NCBI GenBank assembly: GCA_003164155.1
Contig: PLSG01000481.1
Coordinates: 6,738 to 12,437, forward strand
Length of the DNA stretch: 5,700 bases
Source: Parachlamydiaceae bacterium
GTDB lineage: Bacteria; Chlamydiota; Chlamydiia; Chlamydiales; Parachlamydiaceae
Direction of reading: 5' to 3'
Below, piece after piece: positions 1 through 5,700 of the stretch (positions are counted from its first letter, which is position 1; each line of letters starts with the position of its first letter). The notes under the pieces are model-generated. The model made no database searches. It was not told the origin of the DNA and saw only the letters and a program-made list of their open reading frames with translations. Made by a program: the position numbers and the translations under genes.

Positions 1-2828
1 TCGACGATGAGAATGGCATTTTTGGCGGACAAGGCAATAATGGTGATCATGCCGATCTGGAAATAGATATCGTTGTTCATGCCGGTTAGCCAGACGGCTA
101 GCAATGCGCCGAAAATGCCAAACGGCACCGCCAAGATGATGGCTAAAGGCAAGGTCCATTTTTCATATAGGCCCGAAAGGATTAAGAAAACCATAAATAT
201 CCCGGCGAGCATCATGTACATGGAAGATCCTCCCGTGGCTTTTTCCTGGAAGGACTCTCCTCCCCAGGCATAGCTGAGGTCGCTGGGCAGAATTTCTTTG
301 GCTAGCTCTTCCATGGCATTCAAAGCTTCTCCCGAGCTGTAGCCGGGAGCTGCGCTGCCGGTGATTTTGGCGGCTGGAAAGGCATTGAAGCGGCTGACTA
401 GATTTGGTCCGGAGGCATTTTTTAAGGTCACCAGGGTTTTCAGCGGCACCATTAGACCGGTAGTGGATCTTACGTAAACCTGTCCGATGTCAATGGGCGT
501 TTCCCGCGAACTTGGGTTGGCCATGACGATTACGCGGTAAACGCGTCCATATTTATTGAAGTTATTGACATACAGAGAGCCAAAGAGCGTTTGCAGAGCA
601 TTATAAATGTCGCTGATGGGCACATCCAAAGAACGCGCCTTAGATCTGTCCAAATCCAGATAGAGCTGCTGGGCATGGGCATTGATACTCGAATTGACAT
701 AGGCCAGTTCAGGACGGACTTCGGCGGCCTTAAGAAATTGATGGATGATTCCCTCCAAATAGGCATAGTCTTGAGATCCACGGTTTTGCACCCAGAATTC
801 AAAGCCCCCCACGGTGCCGAGGCCCTGGATGGCCGGAGGATTGAATACCATGATTTTGCCGTCGGGGATTTGCGAAAATTCATTGGAAAGCTTATCTTGC
901 AGAGCGTCTGCCTGTTCATTGGGTTTGGTGCGCATTTCCCAATCTTTCAAAATTATGAAATCGGTGCCTTGGCTAGTGCGATTTAAGCTGTCGATAAAAC
1001 TAAAACCCGTGAGGGAAAAGAAGGCGGAAACCCCTGGATTTTCCAAGGCGAGTTTTTGGGCTTTATTTGTGGCCTCTTCCGTGCGCACTAAGCTAGAGCT
1101 TTCCGGCATGTCGACCACGCCGATCAAATAACCTTGGTCTTCGTTGGGCACAAAGGCCGTGGGGACAATGCTGAAGAGAAAGATTGTGGCAGCGCACAGG
1201 CAAACGAAGGCTAAAAGACTGAGCTTGGGGCGCACAATGATCCAGCGAGCTCCCCCTACATAGGTTGAGGTTAGTTTGTCAAAAATTCGATTGAATCCGC
1301 GAGTGAATTTAGAGGGCTCAGTTTGCGGTTTTAGCAAGATGGCCGCAAGCGCTGGGCTCAAAGTCAAAGCTACGATGCCTGAAATGACTACTGAAATGGA
1401 AATTGTCAGGGCAAACTGCTTATAGAGCTGTCCGGCAATGCCTCCCAAAAAAGCCACGGGAATAAACACAGCCGTCAAGACCAGTACTATGGCGATGATC
1501 GGACCAGTGACCTCTTTCATGGCGTGATGCGCCGCGGCTTTGGGCGTAAGCCCCAGCTTGCTTATGTTGTGCTCGACATTTTCTATGACCACGATGGCAT
1601 CATCGACCACAATGCCTATGGCTAGCACCATTCCAAATAAGGTGAGTGTATTGATCGACATCCCCAAAGCCAGTAGTCCGCCAAAGGCCCCTACGATGGA
1701 GATCACCATAGCCAGCAAGGGGATCAGGGTGATGCGCAGATTTTGGAGAAACAAAAGGACTACTAAGGTCACCAGTATGGCCGCTTCAAAAATGGTTTTT
1801 ACCACCTCGTGGATGGATGCGGTCACAAACTTGGTGGTATCATAGGGGATGCTATAGGTGATGCCGTGAGGGAAATTGGTTGAGATGGTCTCGAGTTTCT
1901 GCTTTATCTCGGCGGCCACCTGCAGAGCATTTGCTCCATATTGTTGATAGATGGCCATCGAAAGGGTGGGCACGCCGTTGATCTGGCTGTCCACATTGTA
2001 ATTTTGGGCTCCCAATTCGGCATATCCTACGTCCTTGAGAAAGACTATCGATCCATCGGGGTGGGCTTTGATGATAATATCATCGAATTCTTCGGGCGTT
2101 CCCAGCCGGCCGACACTGGTGATGGAGAAGGTCAGTTCCACCGGCTTTGCCGTAGGGGCTTCACCCAGACGACCAATGGCGTATGAGCTGTTTTGGTCGC
2201 GAATGGCCGAGTTCACATCTTCGGTAGTGATATCGTATTTCACCAGGGCGTTGGGATCGAGCCATATGCGCATGGCATAGGTGCGGTCGTTGATGATGTT
2301 GACGCTGCTGACCCCTGGGGTGCGCTGCAGTTCTTCTACGATGTTGACTGTGGCATAGTTGCTTAAGAAGATTTCATCGTAGCGCCCATCGGTAGATTGC
2401 ACCGCCGCGACAAGCAGTATGGAGGGCGTTTGTTTGAGGATGTTCACTCCCCCCTTTTGGACTTCATCGGGGAGAAGCGGCATGGCTACGCTAGTTTGGT
2501 TTTGGACATCAATTAAAGCTTGTTGGATATTCGATCCAATATTGAAGTACACGTTGAGATTGTAGTCTCCCGTAGAAGAGCTGTTGGAGTTCATGTAGAT
2601 CATATTTTCAACGCCGTTGATCTGTTGCTCCAATGGTGAGGCAACTGAATTGGCCACCGTATCTGCGCTGGCTCCAGGGTATGAGGCTTTGACGTTTATC
2701 TGAGGGGGCAGCAAATTGGGGAACTGTTCTATGGGCATGAGAAACATGGCCGTCAATCCCCCCAGAAAAATAAAGATCGATAGCACGCTGGAAAGAATGG
2801 GGCGGTCGATGAAAATGCTCGAAAACAT
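1..2828 (-). CDS. RND efflux pump inner-membrane permease, HAE1/AcrB-MexB family (3' end beyond window)
   Basis: This is the proton-driven transporter subunit of a tripartite multidrug pump. As a trimer in the inner membrane it takes amphiphilic compounds from the periplasm or outer leaflet and passes them to an outer-membrane channel. Seen: 942 codons without a stop, running off the left edge; HAE1 members are usually about 1030-1050 residues, so roughly 100 are missing. The N-terminus has the family hallmark FIDRPIL (residues 6-12) leading into TM1, then FPNLLPPQINV and YPGA at the porter entrance. TM2-TM6 lie at about 340-495, with the proton-relay pair D409-D410 inside GIVVDDAIVVIENV, matching AcrB D407/D408. 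The switch-loop region contains GFSF at 608-611, followed by LKDW. Near the edge, SAKNAILIV places K936 at the AcrB K940 position. The ATG at 2828 has an AGG eight bases upstream and follows the adaptor stop by 11 bp, so the two genes should be co-transcribed and translationally linked. Family assignment is very secure; substrate specificity cannot be read from sequence. Confidence 0.97.
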   Translation of the reverse strand, partial: MFSSIFIDRPILSSVLSIFIFLGGLTAMFLMPIEQFPNLLPPQINVKASYPGASADTVANSVASPLEQQINGVENMIYMNSNSSSTGDYNLNVYFNIGSNIQQALIDVQNQTSVAMPLLPDEVQKGGVNILKQTPSILLVAAVQSTDGRYDEIFLSNYATVNIVEELQRTPGVSSVNIINDRTYAMRIWLDPNALVKYDITTEDVNSAIRDQNSSYAIGRLGEAPTAKPVELTFSITSVGRLGTPEEFDDIIIKAHPDGSIVFLKDVGYAELGAQNYNVDSQINGVPTLSMAIYQQYGANALQVAAEIKQKLETISTNFPHGITYSIPYDTTKFVTASIHEVVKTIFEAAILVTLVVLLFLQNLRITLIPLLAMVISIVGAFGGLLALGMSINTLTLFGMVLAIGIVVDDAIVVIENVEHNISKLGLTPKAAAHHAMKEVTGPIIAIVLVLTAVFIPVAFLGGIAGQLYKQFALTISISVVISGIVALTLSPALAAILLKPQTEPSKFTRGFNRIFDKLTSTYVGGARWIIVRPKLSLLAFVCLCAATIFLFSIVPTAFVPNEDQGYLIGVVDMPESSSLVRTEEATNKAQKLALENPGVSAFFSLTGFSFIDSLNRTSQGTDFIILKDWEMRTKPNEQADALQDKLSNEFSQIPDGKIMVFNPPAIQGLGTVGGFEFWVQNRGSQDYAYLEGIIHQFLKAAEVRPELAYVNSSINAHAQQLYLDLDRSKARSLDVPISDIYNALQTLFGSLYVNNFNKYGRVYRVIVMANPSSRETPIDIGQVYVRSTTGLMVPLKTLVTLKNASGPNLVSRFNAFPAAKITGSAAPGYSSGEALNAMEELAKEILPSDLSYAWGGESFQEKATGGSSMYMMLAGIFMVFLILSGLYEKWTLPLAIILAVPFGIFGALLAVWLTGMNNDIYFQIGMITIIALSAKNAILIV

Positions 2829-2836
2829 ATGTGATG

Positions 2837-2842
2837 CCTTTA
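2837..2842 (-). promoter_or_regulatory. Ribosome binding site of the permease, overlapping the adaptor stop codon
   Basis: Read on the minus strand, TAAAGG contains the adaptor stop codon TAA (2842-2840) and an AGG Shine-Dalgarno core (2839-2837). Eight bases separate AGG from the ATG at 2828. The overlap of stop and ribosome site fixes the permease start and suggests translational coupling of the two subunits. Confidence 0.7.
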
Positions 2843-4006
2843 AGAAGCTGCTGGTTGCGCAGGGGATTTTGGCGGAACATAAGGTCCTATGACATTCACA
2901 GACCCACCCGGTAATATCTTGTTGGTTCCGTCAACTACAATTTTGTCCCCTATTTTGAGGCCGTTGGTAATGATCTGATAGTCCTCGAACCAATCGCCTG
3001 TCGACACATCCTGAGCAGTGACCGTGCCGTCGGGATTGATGAGATAGACGAACATGCCATTTTTCTTTTGCATCAGAGAGCGTTTTGGCACAAACAGCGA
3101 ATGGGGCCTGGTAGCTCCATATAGCTTGACCCGGACGAATTGACCAGGCAGCAGATAGGCGTTTCCATTGGCTGAGGCTTCAGGGTTGGGAAAGACCGCG
3201 CGCACAAGCAGCGTGCCGGTGCTTTGATTGTAGGTGGGCGAGCTGAAGCTGACTTTTCCCATATGCTTATACACATTGCCATCGCTTAGAATGAGTTCTA
3301 CATCAAACTCAGCCTGCGGCAGTAGGATTTTCTTGTCGACGGCCTCCCTTGTGAAATTTACAATTTCATTCTCAGAGACGTTGAAATTCACCCAGATGGG
3401 ATCTATTACCGAGACTGTGGTGAGCAAACCGTTGGCTCCCGGAGAAATCAAGGCCCCTTCGCGGAATTTCGATCTGTCGGACATGCCGGTGATAGGAGAG
3501 GTGATGGTCGTATATCCCAGATTGATTTCGGCATTCAATAGGTCTGCTTGGGCACTTTGCAGGGAAGCTTGGGCGGTCAGCAGATTTGAGGTGGCGTTGT
3601 CCAGGTCTTTCTTGCTGGTGGCTTTTTGCGCATAGAGAGGTTTGAGGCGGTTGACGGTTAGCGTGGCATTTTCTAAGAGTGCCTCTTGTTTGGCGACATT
3701 GCCTTTGGCCTCTTCGACGCTGGCTTGGAATTGTTTAGGATCGAGTTGAAATAGCAAGTCGCCCTCTTGCACGAGCGATCCCTCTGCGTAGGCTATTTTA
3801 TCCAAGTAGCCTTCCACTCTGGCTCTGATTTCCACAGGATGTGAGCTCTCTACAAAGCCCACGAAATCGTAAACCTTGGGAATACTCTCTTCTACAACTG
3901 TGAAGCTGGTCACATTTGCCGGAGGCAAGGGAGGTCGAGCCTTGGGCTGGGAATGGCACGAAATCAGGGAAAGGGCGGCAAGCCAGCTTAGGATATGGAT
4001 ATGCAT
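2840..4006 (-). CDS. RND efflux pump periplasmic adaptor lipoprotein (membrane fusion protein, AcrA/MexA family)
   Basis: This is the adaptor that bridges the permease encoded just downstream and an outer-membrane channel. The call uses the ATG at 4006, giving 388 residues. The start is followed by a hydrophobic stretch and a lipobox LISC with the acylated cysteine at residue 17, so the mature protein should be a lipid-anchored periplasmic protein. Domain order fits AcrA: first lipoyl half about 58-90 (VEGYLDKIAYAEGSLVQEGD), an Ala/Gln/Leu-rich coiled-coil hairpin about 91-165, second lipoyl half about 165-188 (TSPITG within it), beta-barrel about 200-300 and membrane-proximal domain to about 378, ending in a Pro/Ala tail. 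The length is normal for the family. The frame stays open upstream to a GTG at 4036 (398 residues). That codon has no clear ribosome site and overlaps a candidate -10 box, whereas the 4006 ATG has a weak AGAG seven bases upstream. The signal peptide is short and has histidines instead of the usual Lys/Arg. The gene is first in the operon with the permease. Confidence 0.95.
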   Translation of the reverse strand: MHIHILSWLAALSLISCHSQPKARPPLPPANVTSFTVVEESIPKVYDFVGFVESSHPVEIRARVEGYLDKIAYAEGSLVQEGDLLFQLDPKQFQASVEEAKGNVAKQEALLENATLTVNRLKPLYAQKATSKKDLDNATSNLLTAQASLQSAQADLLNAEINLGYTTITSPITGMSDRSKFREGALISPGANGLLTTVSVIDPIWVNFNVSENEIVNFTREAVDKKILLPQAEFDVELILSDGNVYKHMGKVSFSSPTYNQSTGTLLVRAVFPNPEASANGNAYLLPGQFVRVKLYGATRPHSLFVPKRSLMQKKNGMFVYLINPDGTVTAQDVSTGDWFEDYQIITNGLKIGDKIVVDGTNKILPGGSVNVIGPYVPPKSPAQPAAS

Positions 4007-4035
4007 ATGGATACTCTGTGTAAAGTAAATATACA

Positions 4036-4065
4036 CTTATACATACAGGGTGATTCTTACTGCAA
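4036..4065 (-). promoter_or_regulatory. Candidate sigma70-like promoter for the efflux operon
   Basis: On the minus strand, TTGCAG (4065-4060) and TATAAG (4041-4036) are separated by 18 bp. The -10 matches TATAAT at five of six positions; the -35 is weak, matching TTGACA at three of six. Transcription would begin about 20-25 bases upstream of the ATG at 4006, which supports that start over the GTG at 4036. The -35 sits on an inverted repeat (4061-4081). The prediction rests on sequence resemblance only. Confidence 0.35.
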
Positions 4066-4081
4066 TGGAAATTTCCTTGCA
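4061..4081. promoter_or_regulatory. Inverted repeat, candidate repressor operator at the efflux promoter
   Basis: TGCAA-T-GGAAA is followed directly by TTTCC-TTGCA. The two 10-base arms are exact reverse complements apart from one unpaired T at 4066, and there is no loop. The centre GGAAATTTCC (4067-4076) is a perfect 10-base palindrome. With no loop it suits a dimeric DNA-binding protein better than an RNA hairpin. It overlaps the candidate -35 of the leftward operon, where a TetR- or MarR-type repressor could block RNA polymerase. No regulator gene is in the window, so that role is inferred. Confidence 0.4.
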
Positions 4082-4190
4082 AATGCGTAGCGGTCAAGTT
4101 TTAGGTGAGCAAATGACGAAAATTCTGCTATTGGAAATAGTTAAAACGCTGTAATCAAGTACAAGTAATTTATTTTAGTTTTAAATTGAA

Positions 4191-4219
4191 TTGAATGTAT
4201 TATTTAATTTCATTAGAAT
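4191..4219 (+). promoter_or_regulatory. Probable sigma70-like promoter for the repeat-protein gene
   Basis: TTGAAT (4191-4196; four of six matches to TTGACA) and TAGAAT (4214-4219; five of six matches to TATAAT) are separated by an ideal 17 bp. They lie in the most AT-rich stretch of the window, 24 G+C of 120 bases at 4141-4260. Transcription would start near 4226, giving a leader of about 46 bases before the ATG at 4272. AT-rich DNA produces chance -10 boxes, but the spacing and position are good. Confidence 0.5.
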
Positions 4220-4261
4220 TAGATATAGGTGTATTCTGTTGCTTTATTTGATTTGATTTAT

Positions 4262-4269
4262 AGGGGGGA
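4262..4269 (+). promoter_or_regulatory. Ribosome binding site of the repeat-protein gene (contains a G6 run)
   Basis: AGGGGGGA precedes the ATG at 4272, with the AGG core (4262-4264) seven bases from the start codon. It is the clearest Shine-Dalgarno in the window and fixes the start. The site consists mainly of a run of six G at 4263-4268, so a change in run length would shift ribosome spacing. Confidence 0.7.
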
Positions 4270-4271
4270 TT

Positions 4272-5700
4272 ATGACAGCACAATTGCCAGATTCACATAT
4301 ATTGCCTCCACATAGACCGCTCATCGAGGTTCCTATAGTTGATAAAGCTAAGGCTGACAAAAGCCTCAGTGTTCCTCGCATAGCCATTCCTCCTTCCGGG
4401 AAAACAAGCGAAATGGCTAGTGCCGCGTTTATTTCGCATGTGGTATCGCCTTCTCCAAATGAAGAAGCTCTCGAAAAATGGTGCAATGATTTGCTGAAGT
4501 TATGTCCTTTATATACCCTTCAGGATGAATTCAATGGTGAAGCTAGAAACTTGCCCGACCCTCGCCATTTGATGCGCCTATTTCAAAGCAATCCGGAGAA
4601 ATTAGACTGGGTAGCCACGGACGGCTTAACGGCGATCCAATTTCTGGTTAAAAATAGACCTACTTATGTATTAGCAATAATTGTTGAAGTACTTTTGGAT
4701 TCTAAGAAAAAAAGTATCTTCCCGGAAAAATTTTTGGCACAAATTAAAGAAGAAGATCGGATTTCCATAGCTCATTTAATGACTGACCAAGCGACATGGC
4801 AAAGCGTTAGATGGACGGAAAGTATTTCTTCGTGGGAGATGGATGGTCCTAGGCTAAGGGAATTCGAAGGTCCCAGTTTGGCCATGTCATGCATAAAATA
4901 CATGGGCATCACTAGCCAGCCAGCCTTGGAAAAGCTGGCCGAAGTGCATGCGCAAAAGAAAGGCTATATATTTTCGGAACTTGTGGGCGCTTATGGCATT
5001 ACCAGCCAATCCGCTTTGGTGAAGTTAGCTAAAATAGCTGCCCAGCAAAACGGAGAAGGCGTTTCAGCGTATATTGGCAATTATGGCATCAAAAATCCCT
5101 TAAGTTTGGTGGAGATAGCCCATTTGGCAGCCGCATGTCCAAGAGATTCGAGTTGCTTTTTTTCAAAATATATTGGCAATTATGCAATAGAAAGCGAATC
5201 CATTCTCATCGAACTAGCCGAAAAAGCTGCCAAAGTTGATGGAGAGCTAACCTCCGAGTTTATACGCAATTATAACATCAAAGACCCAGTTAGTCTGATC
5301 AGAATAGCCAAAATAGCTGCGGAAAGCTGTGGCGGGAATGTGGCAAAGTATATAGACAATTATGGGATTGAAGATCCTTCAGTCTTAGCCGAGATAGCTG
5401 AAATAGCTTTGAGCAATTCTTCTTTTATTGAATTAAATAACTTTTCAGAAAATATAGGCAACTTTGGATTTGAAGATCCAGCCGTTAGGATTAGAATGGC
5501 TAAAATAGTTGCCGAAATGGAAGAGGGAAATATCTCTGCAAACATTCGCAATTATGAGATTGAAGAGCCTTTAGCCTTATTAGAGATAGCCAAAATAGCT
5601 GCAGCGACTGCTGGATGGTCGAGAGTCTCAGAACACATTGGCAACTATGGCATTACCAGCCAAGCGGAATTAGTAGAGATAGCTAAAATAGATGCTAAGC
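4272..5700 (+). CDS. Large helical-repeat protein of unknown function, N-Y-G-I repeats (3' end beyond window)
   Basis: I do not recognise this gene as a named family. The frame stays open for 476 codons from the ATG at 4272 and runs off the right edge. Residues 1-65 are polar and rich in Pro, Ser and Lys, with no signal peptide or transmembrane segment. Residues 66-208 look globular and mostly helical, including a hydrophobic segment near 130-140 (YVLAIIVEVLL) too short and too acidic to be a convincing membrane span. From 209 on there are nine degenerate repeats whose signature Tyr/Phe falls at 210, 241, 271, 304, 334, 364, 398, 428 and 459. A typical unit starts N-Y-G-I, continues with an amphipathic helix resembling LVEIAKIAA, then a turn and a second short helix ending in Y-I-G or a variant. 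An alpha-solenoid used for protein binding is the likeliest fold. The first repeats are the most diverged, as is usual for a cap. The gene is transcribed away from the efflux operon with its own promoter, so a functional link is not implied. The lack of a signal peptide would fit a cytoplasmic protein or a type III/IV effector, but the sequence does not decide. Confidence 0.88.
   Translation, partial: MTAQLPDSHILPPHRPLIEVPIVDKAKADKSLSVPRIAIPPSGKTSEMASAAFISHVVSPSPNEEALEKWCNDLLKLCPLYTLQDEFNGEARNLPDPRHLMRLFQSNPEKLDWVATDGLTAIQFLVKNRPTYVLAIIVEVLLDSKKKSIFPEKFLAQIKEEDRISIAHLMTDQATWQSVRWTESISSWEMDGPRLREFEGPSLAMSCIKYMGITSQPALEKLAEVHAQKKGYIFSELVGAYGITSQSALVKLAKIAAQQNGEGVSAYIGNYGIKNPLSLVEIAHLAAACPRDSSCFFSKYIGNYAIESESILIELAEKAAKVDGELTSEFIRNYNIKDPVSLIRIAKIAAESCGGNVAKYIDNYGIEDPSVLAEIAEIALSNSSFIELNNFSENIGNFGFEDPAVRIRMAKIVAEMEEGNISANIRNYEIEEPLALLEIAKIAAATAGWSRVSEHIGNYGITSQAELVEIAKIDAK
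4896..5700 (+). repeat. Nine degenerate 30-34-codon tandem repeats inside the unknown coding region
   Basis: Units begin near 4896, 4989, 5079, 5178, 5268, 5358, 5460, 5550 and 5643, and the ninth is cut by the window edge. Unit lengths are 31, 30, 33, 30, 30, 34, 30 and 31 codons. At protein level the conserved positions are N-Y/F, an Ile or Phe three residues on, a Leu, Ile or Val opening the first helix, and the I/L-A-K/E-x-A core. At DNA level the units have diverged, apart from short identical blocks: 18 bases at 4992-5009 and 5646-5663, and 16 bases at 5070-5085 and 5169-5184. That pattern suggests old tandem duplication with either purifying selection on the protein or occasional exchange between units. 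Confidence 0.85.

Noticed and set aside
530..986. Open frames on both strands here, about 130 codons each
   Set aside because: Both are out of frame with the permease, whose reading frame is continuous and family-conserved across the region. Their compositions look like shadow translations.
1540..2280. Several plus-strand open frames of 80-101 codons opposite the permease
   Set aside because: They are antisense to conserved transmembrane and porter coding sequence, with no ribosome sites or recognisable protein features.
3234..3635. 133-codon plus-strand open frame opposite the adaptor
   Set aside because: It is antisense to conserved adaptor coding sequence, rich in Ser and Phe, and without a convincing ribosome site.
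3798..4097. 99-codon minus-strand frame overlapping the adaptor start
   Set aside because: It is shifted relative to the adaptor and lacks any domain; the adaptor frame carries the lipobox and the family motifs.
4246..4260. Short T-T-T-G-A direct repeat as a regulatory element
   Set aside because: Two to three copies of a pentamer in DNA of 20 percent GC are expected by chance.
4244..4486. 80-codon minus-strand frame that might encode a divergent regulator
   Set aside because: It is antisense to the 5' end of the repeat-protein gene, whose frame has a strong ribosome site, and it shows no helix-turn-helix.
4896..5700. TPR, ankyrin or Sel1 repeats
   Set aside because: Units are 30-34 residues, but the TPR W-L-G-Y-A-F-A-P pattern, the ankyrin TPLH motif and the Sel1 A-x-x-x-G-x-A spacing are not present.
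1..5700. tRNA or rRNA genes, CRISPR array, insertion sequence, rho-independent terminator
   Set aside because: I saw no cloverleaf, conserved rRNA segment, spaced identical repeats, transposase or hairpin plus T-run. Both main genes run off the window, so their terminators would lie outside it.

Overview
The window carries two unrelated loci facing away from each other across an AT-rich divergent intergenic region. On the minus strand lies the front part of a Gram-negative tripartite RND drug-efflux operon. The first gene encodes the periplasmic adaptor lipoprotein (4006 down to 2840). After an 11-bp gap comes the inner-membrane HAE1/AcrB-type proton-driven permease (2828 down to the left edge). 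Its first 942 codons are visible, probably about nine tenths of the protein. No outer-membrane TolC-type channel is in view; it could lie beyond the left edge or elsewhere in the genome.

The divergent spacer (4007-4271) is very AT-rich on its right side: 24 G+C of 120 bases at 4141-4260. It holds a good sigma70-like promoter for the rightward gene, a weaker candidate promoter for the leftward operon, and a 21-bp inverted repeat. The inverted repeat overlaps the -35 of the leftward promoter and looks like an operator for a local repressor.

On the plus strand, from 4272 to the right edge, an open reading frame of at least 476 codons encodes a protein I cannot assign to a named family. A polar, proline-rich N-terminus (about 65 residues) is followed by a non-repetitive region to about residue 208. 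Then come nine degenerate 30-34-residue repeats with an N-Y-G-I-type signature, still continuing where the window ends. Each unit looks like two short helices, so the likely fold is an alpha-solenoid. The repeats do not match the TPR, ankyrin, Sel1, LRR or pentapeptide signatures I know.

Organism: a diderm (Gram-negative) bacterium, from the RND pump and the lipoprotein adaptor. GC is moderate in the efflux genes and lower in the repeat gene. Large degenerate helical-repeat proteins next to housekeeping or efflux genes are common in amoeba-associated intracellular bacteria such as chlamydia-like organisms and Legionella relatives. I hold that placement only weakly. The repeat protein is the best candidate here for something undescribed; the efflux operon is conventional.
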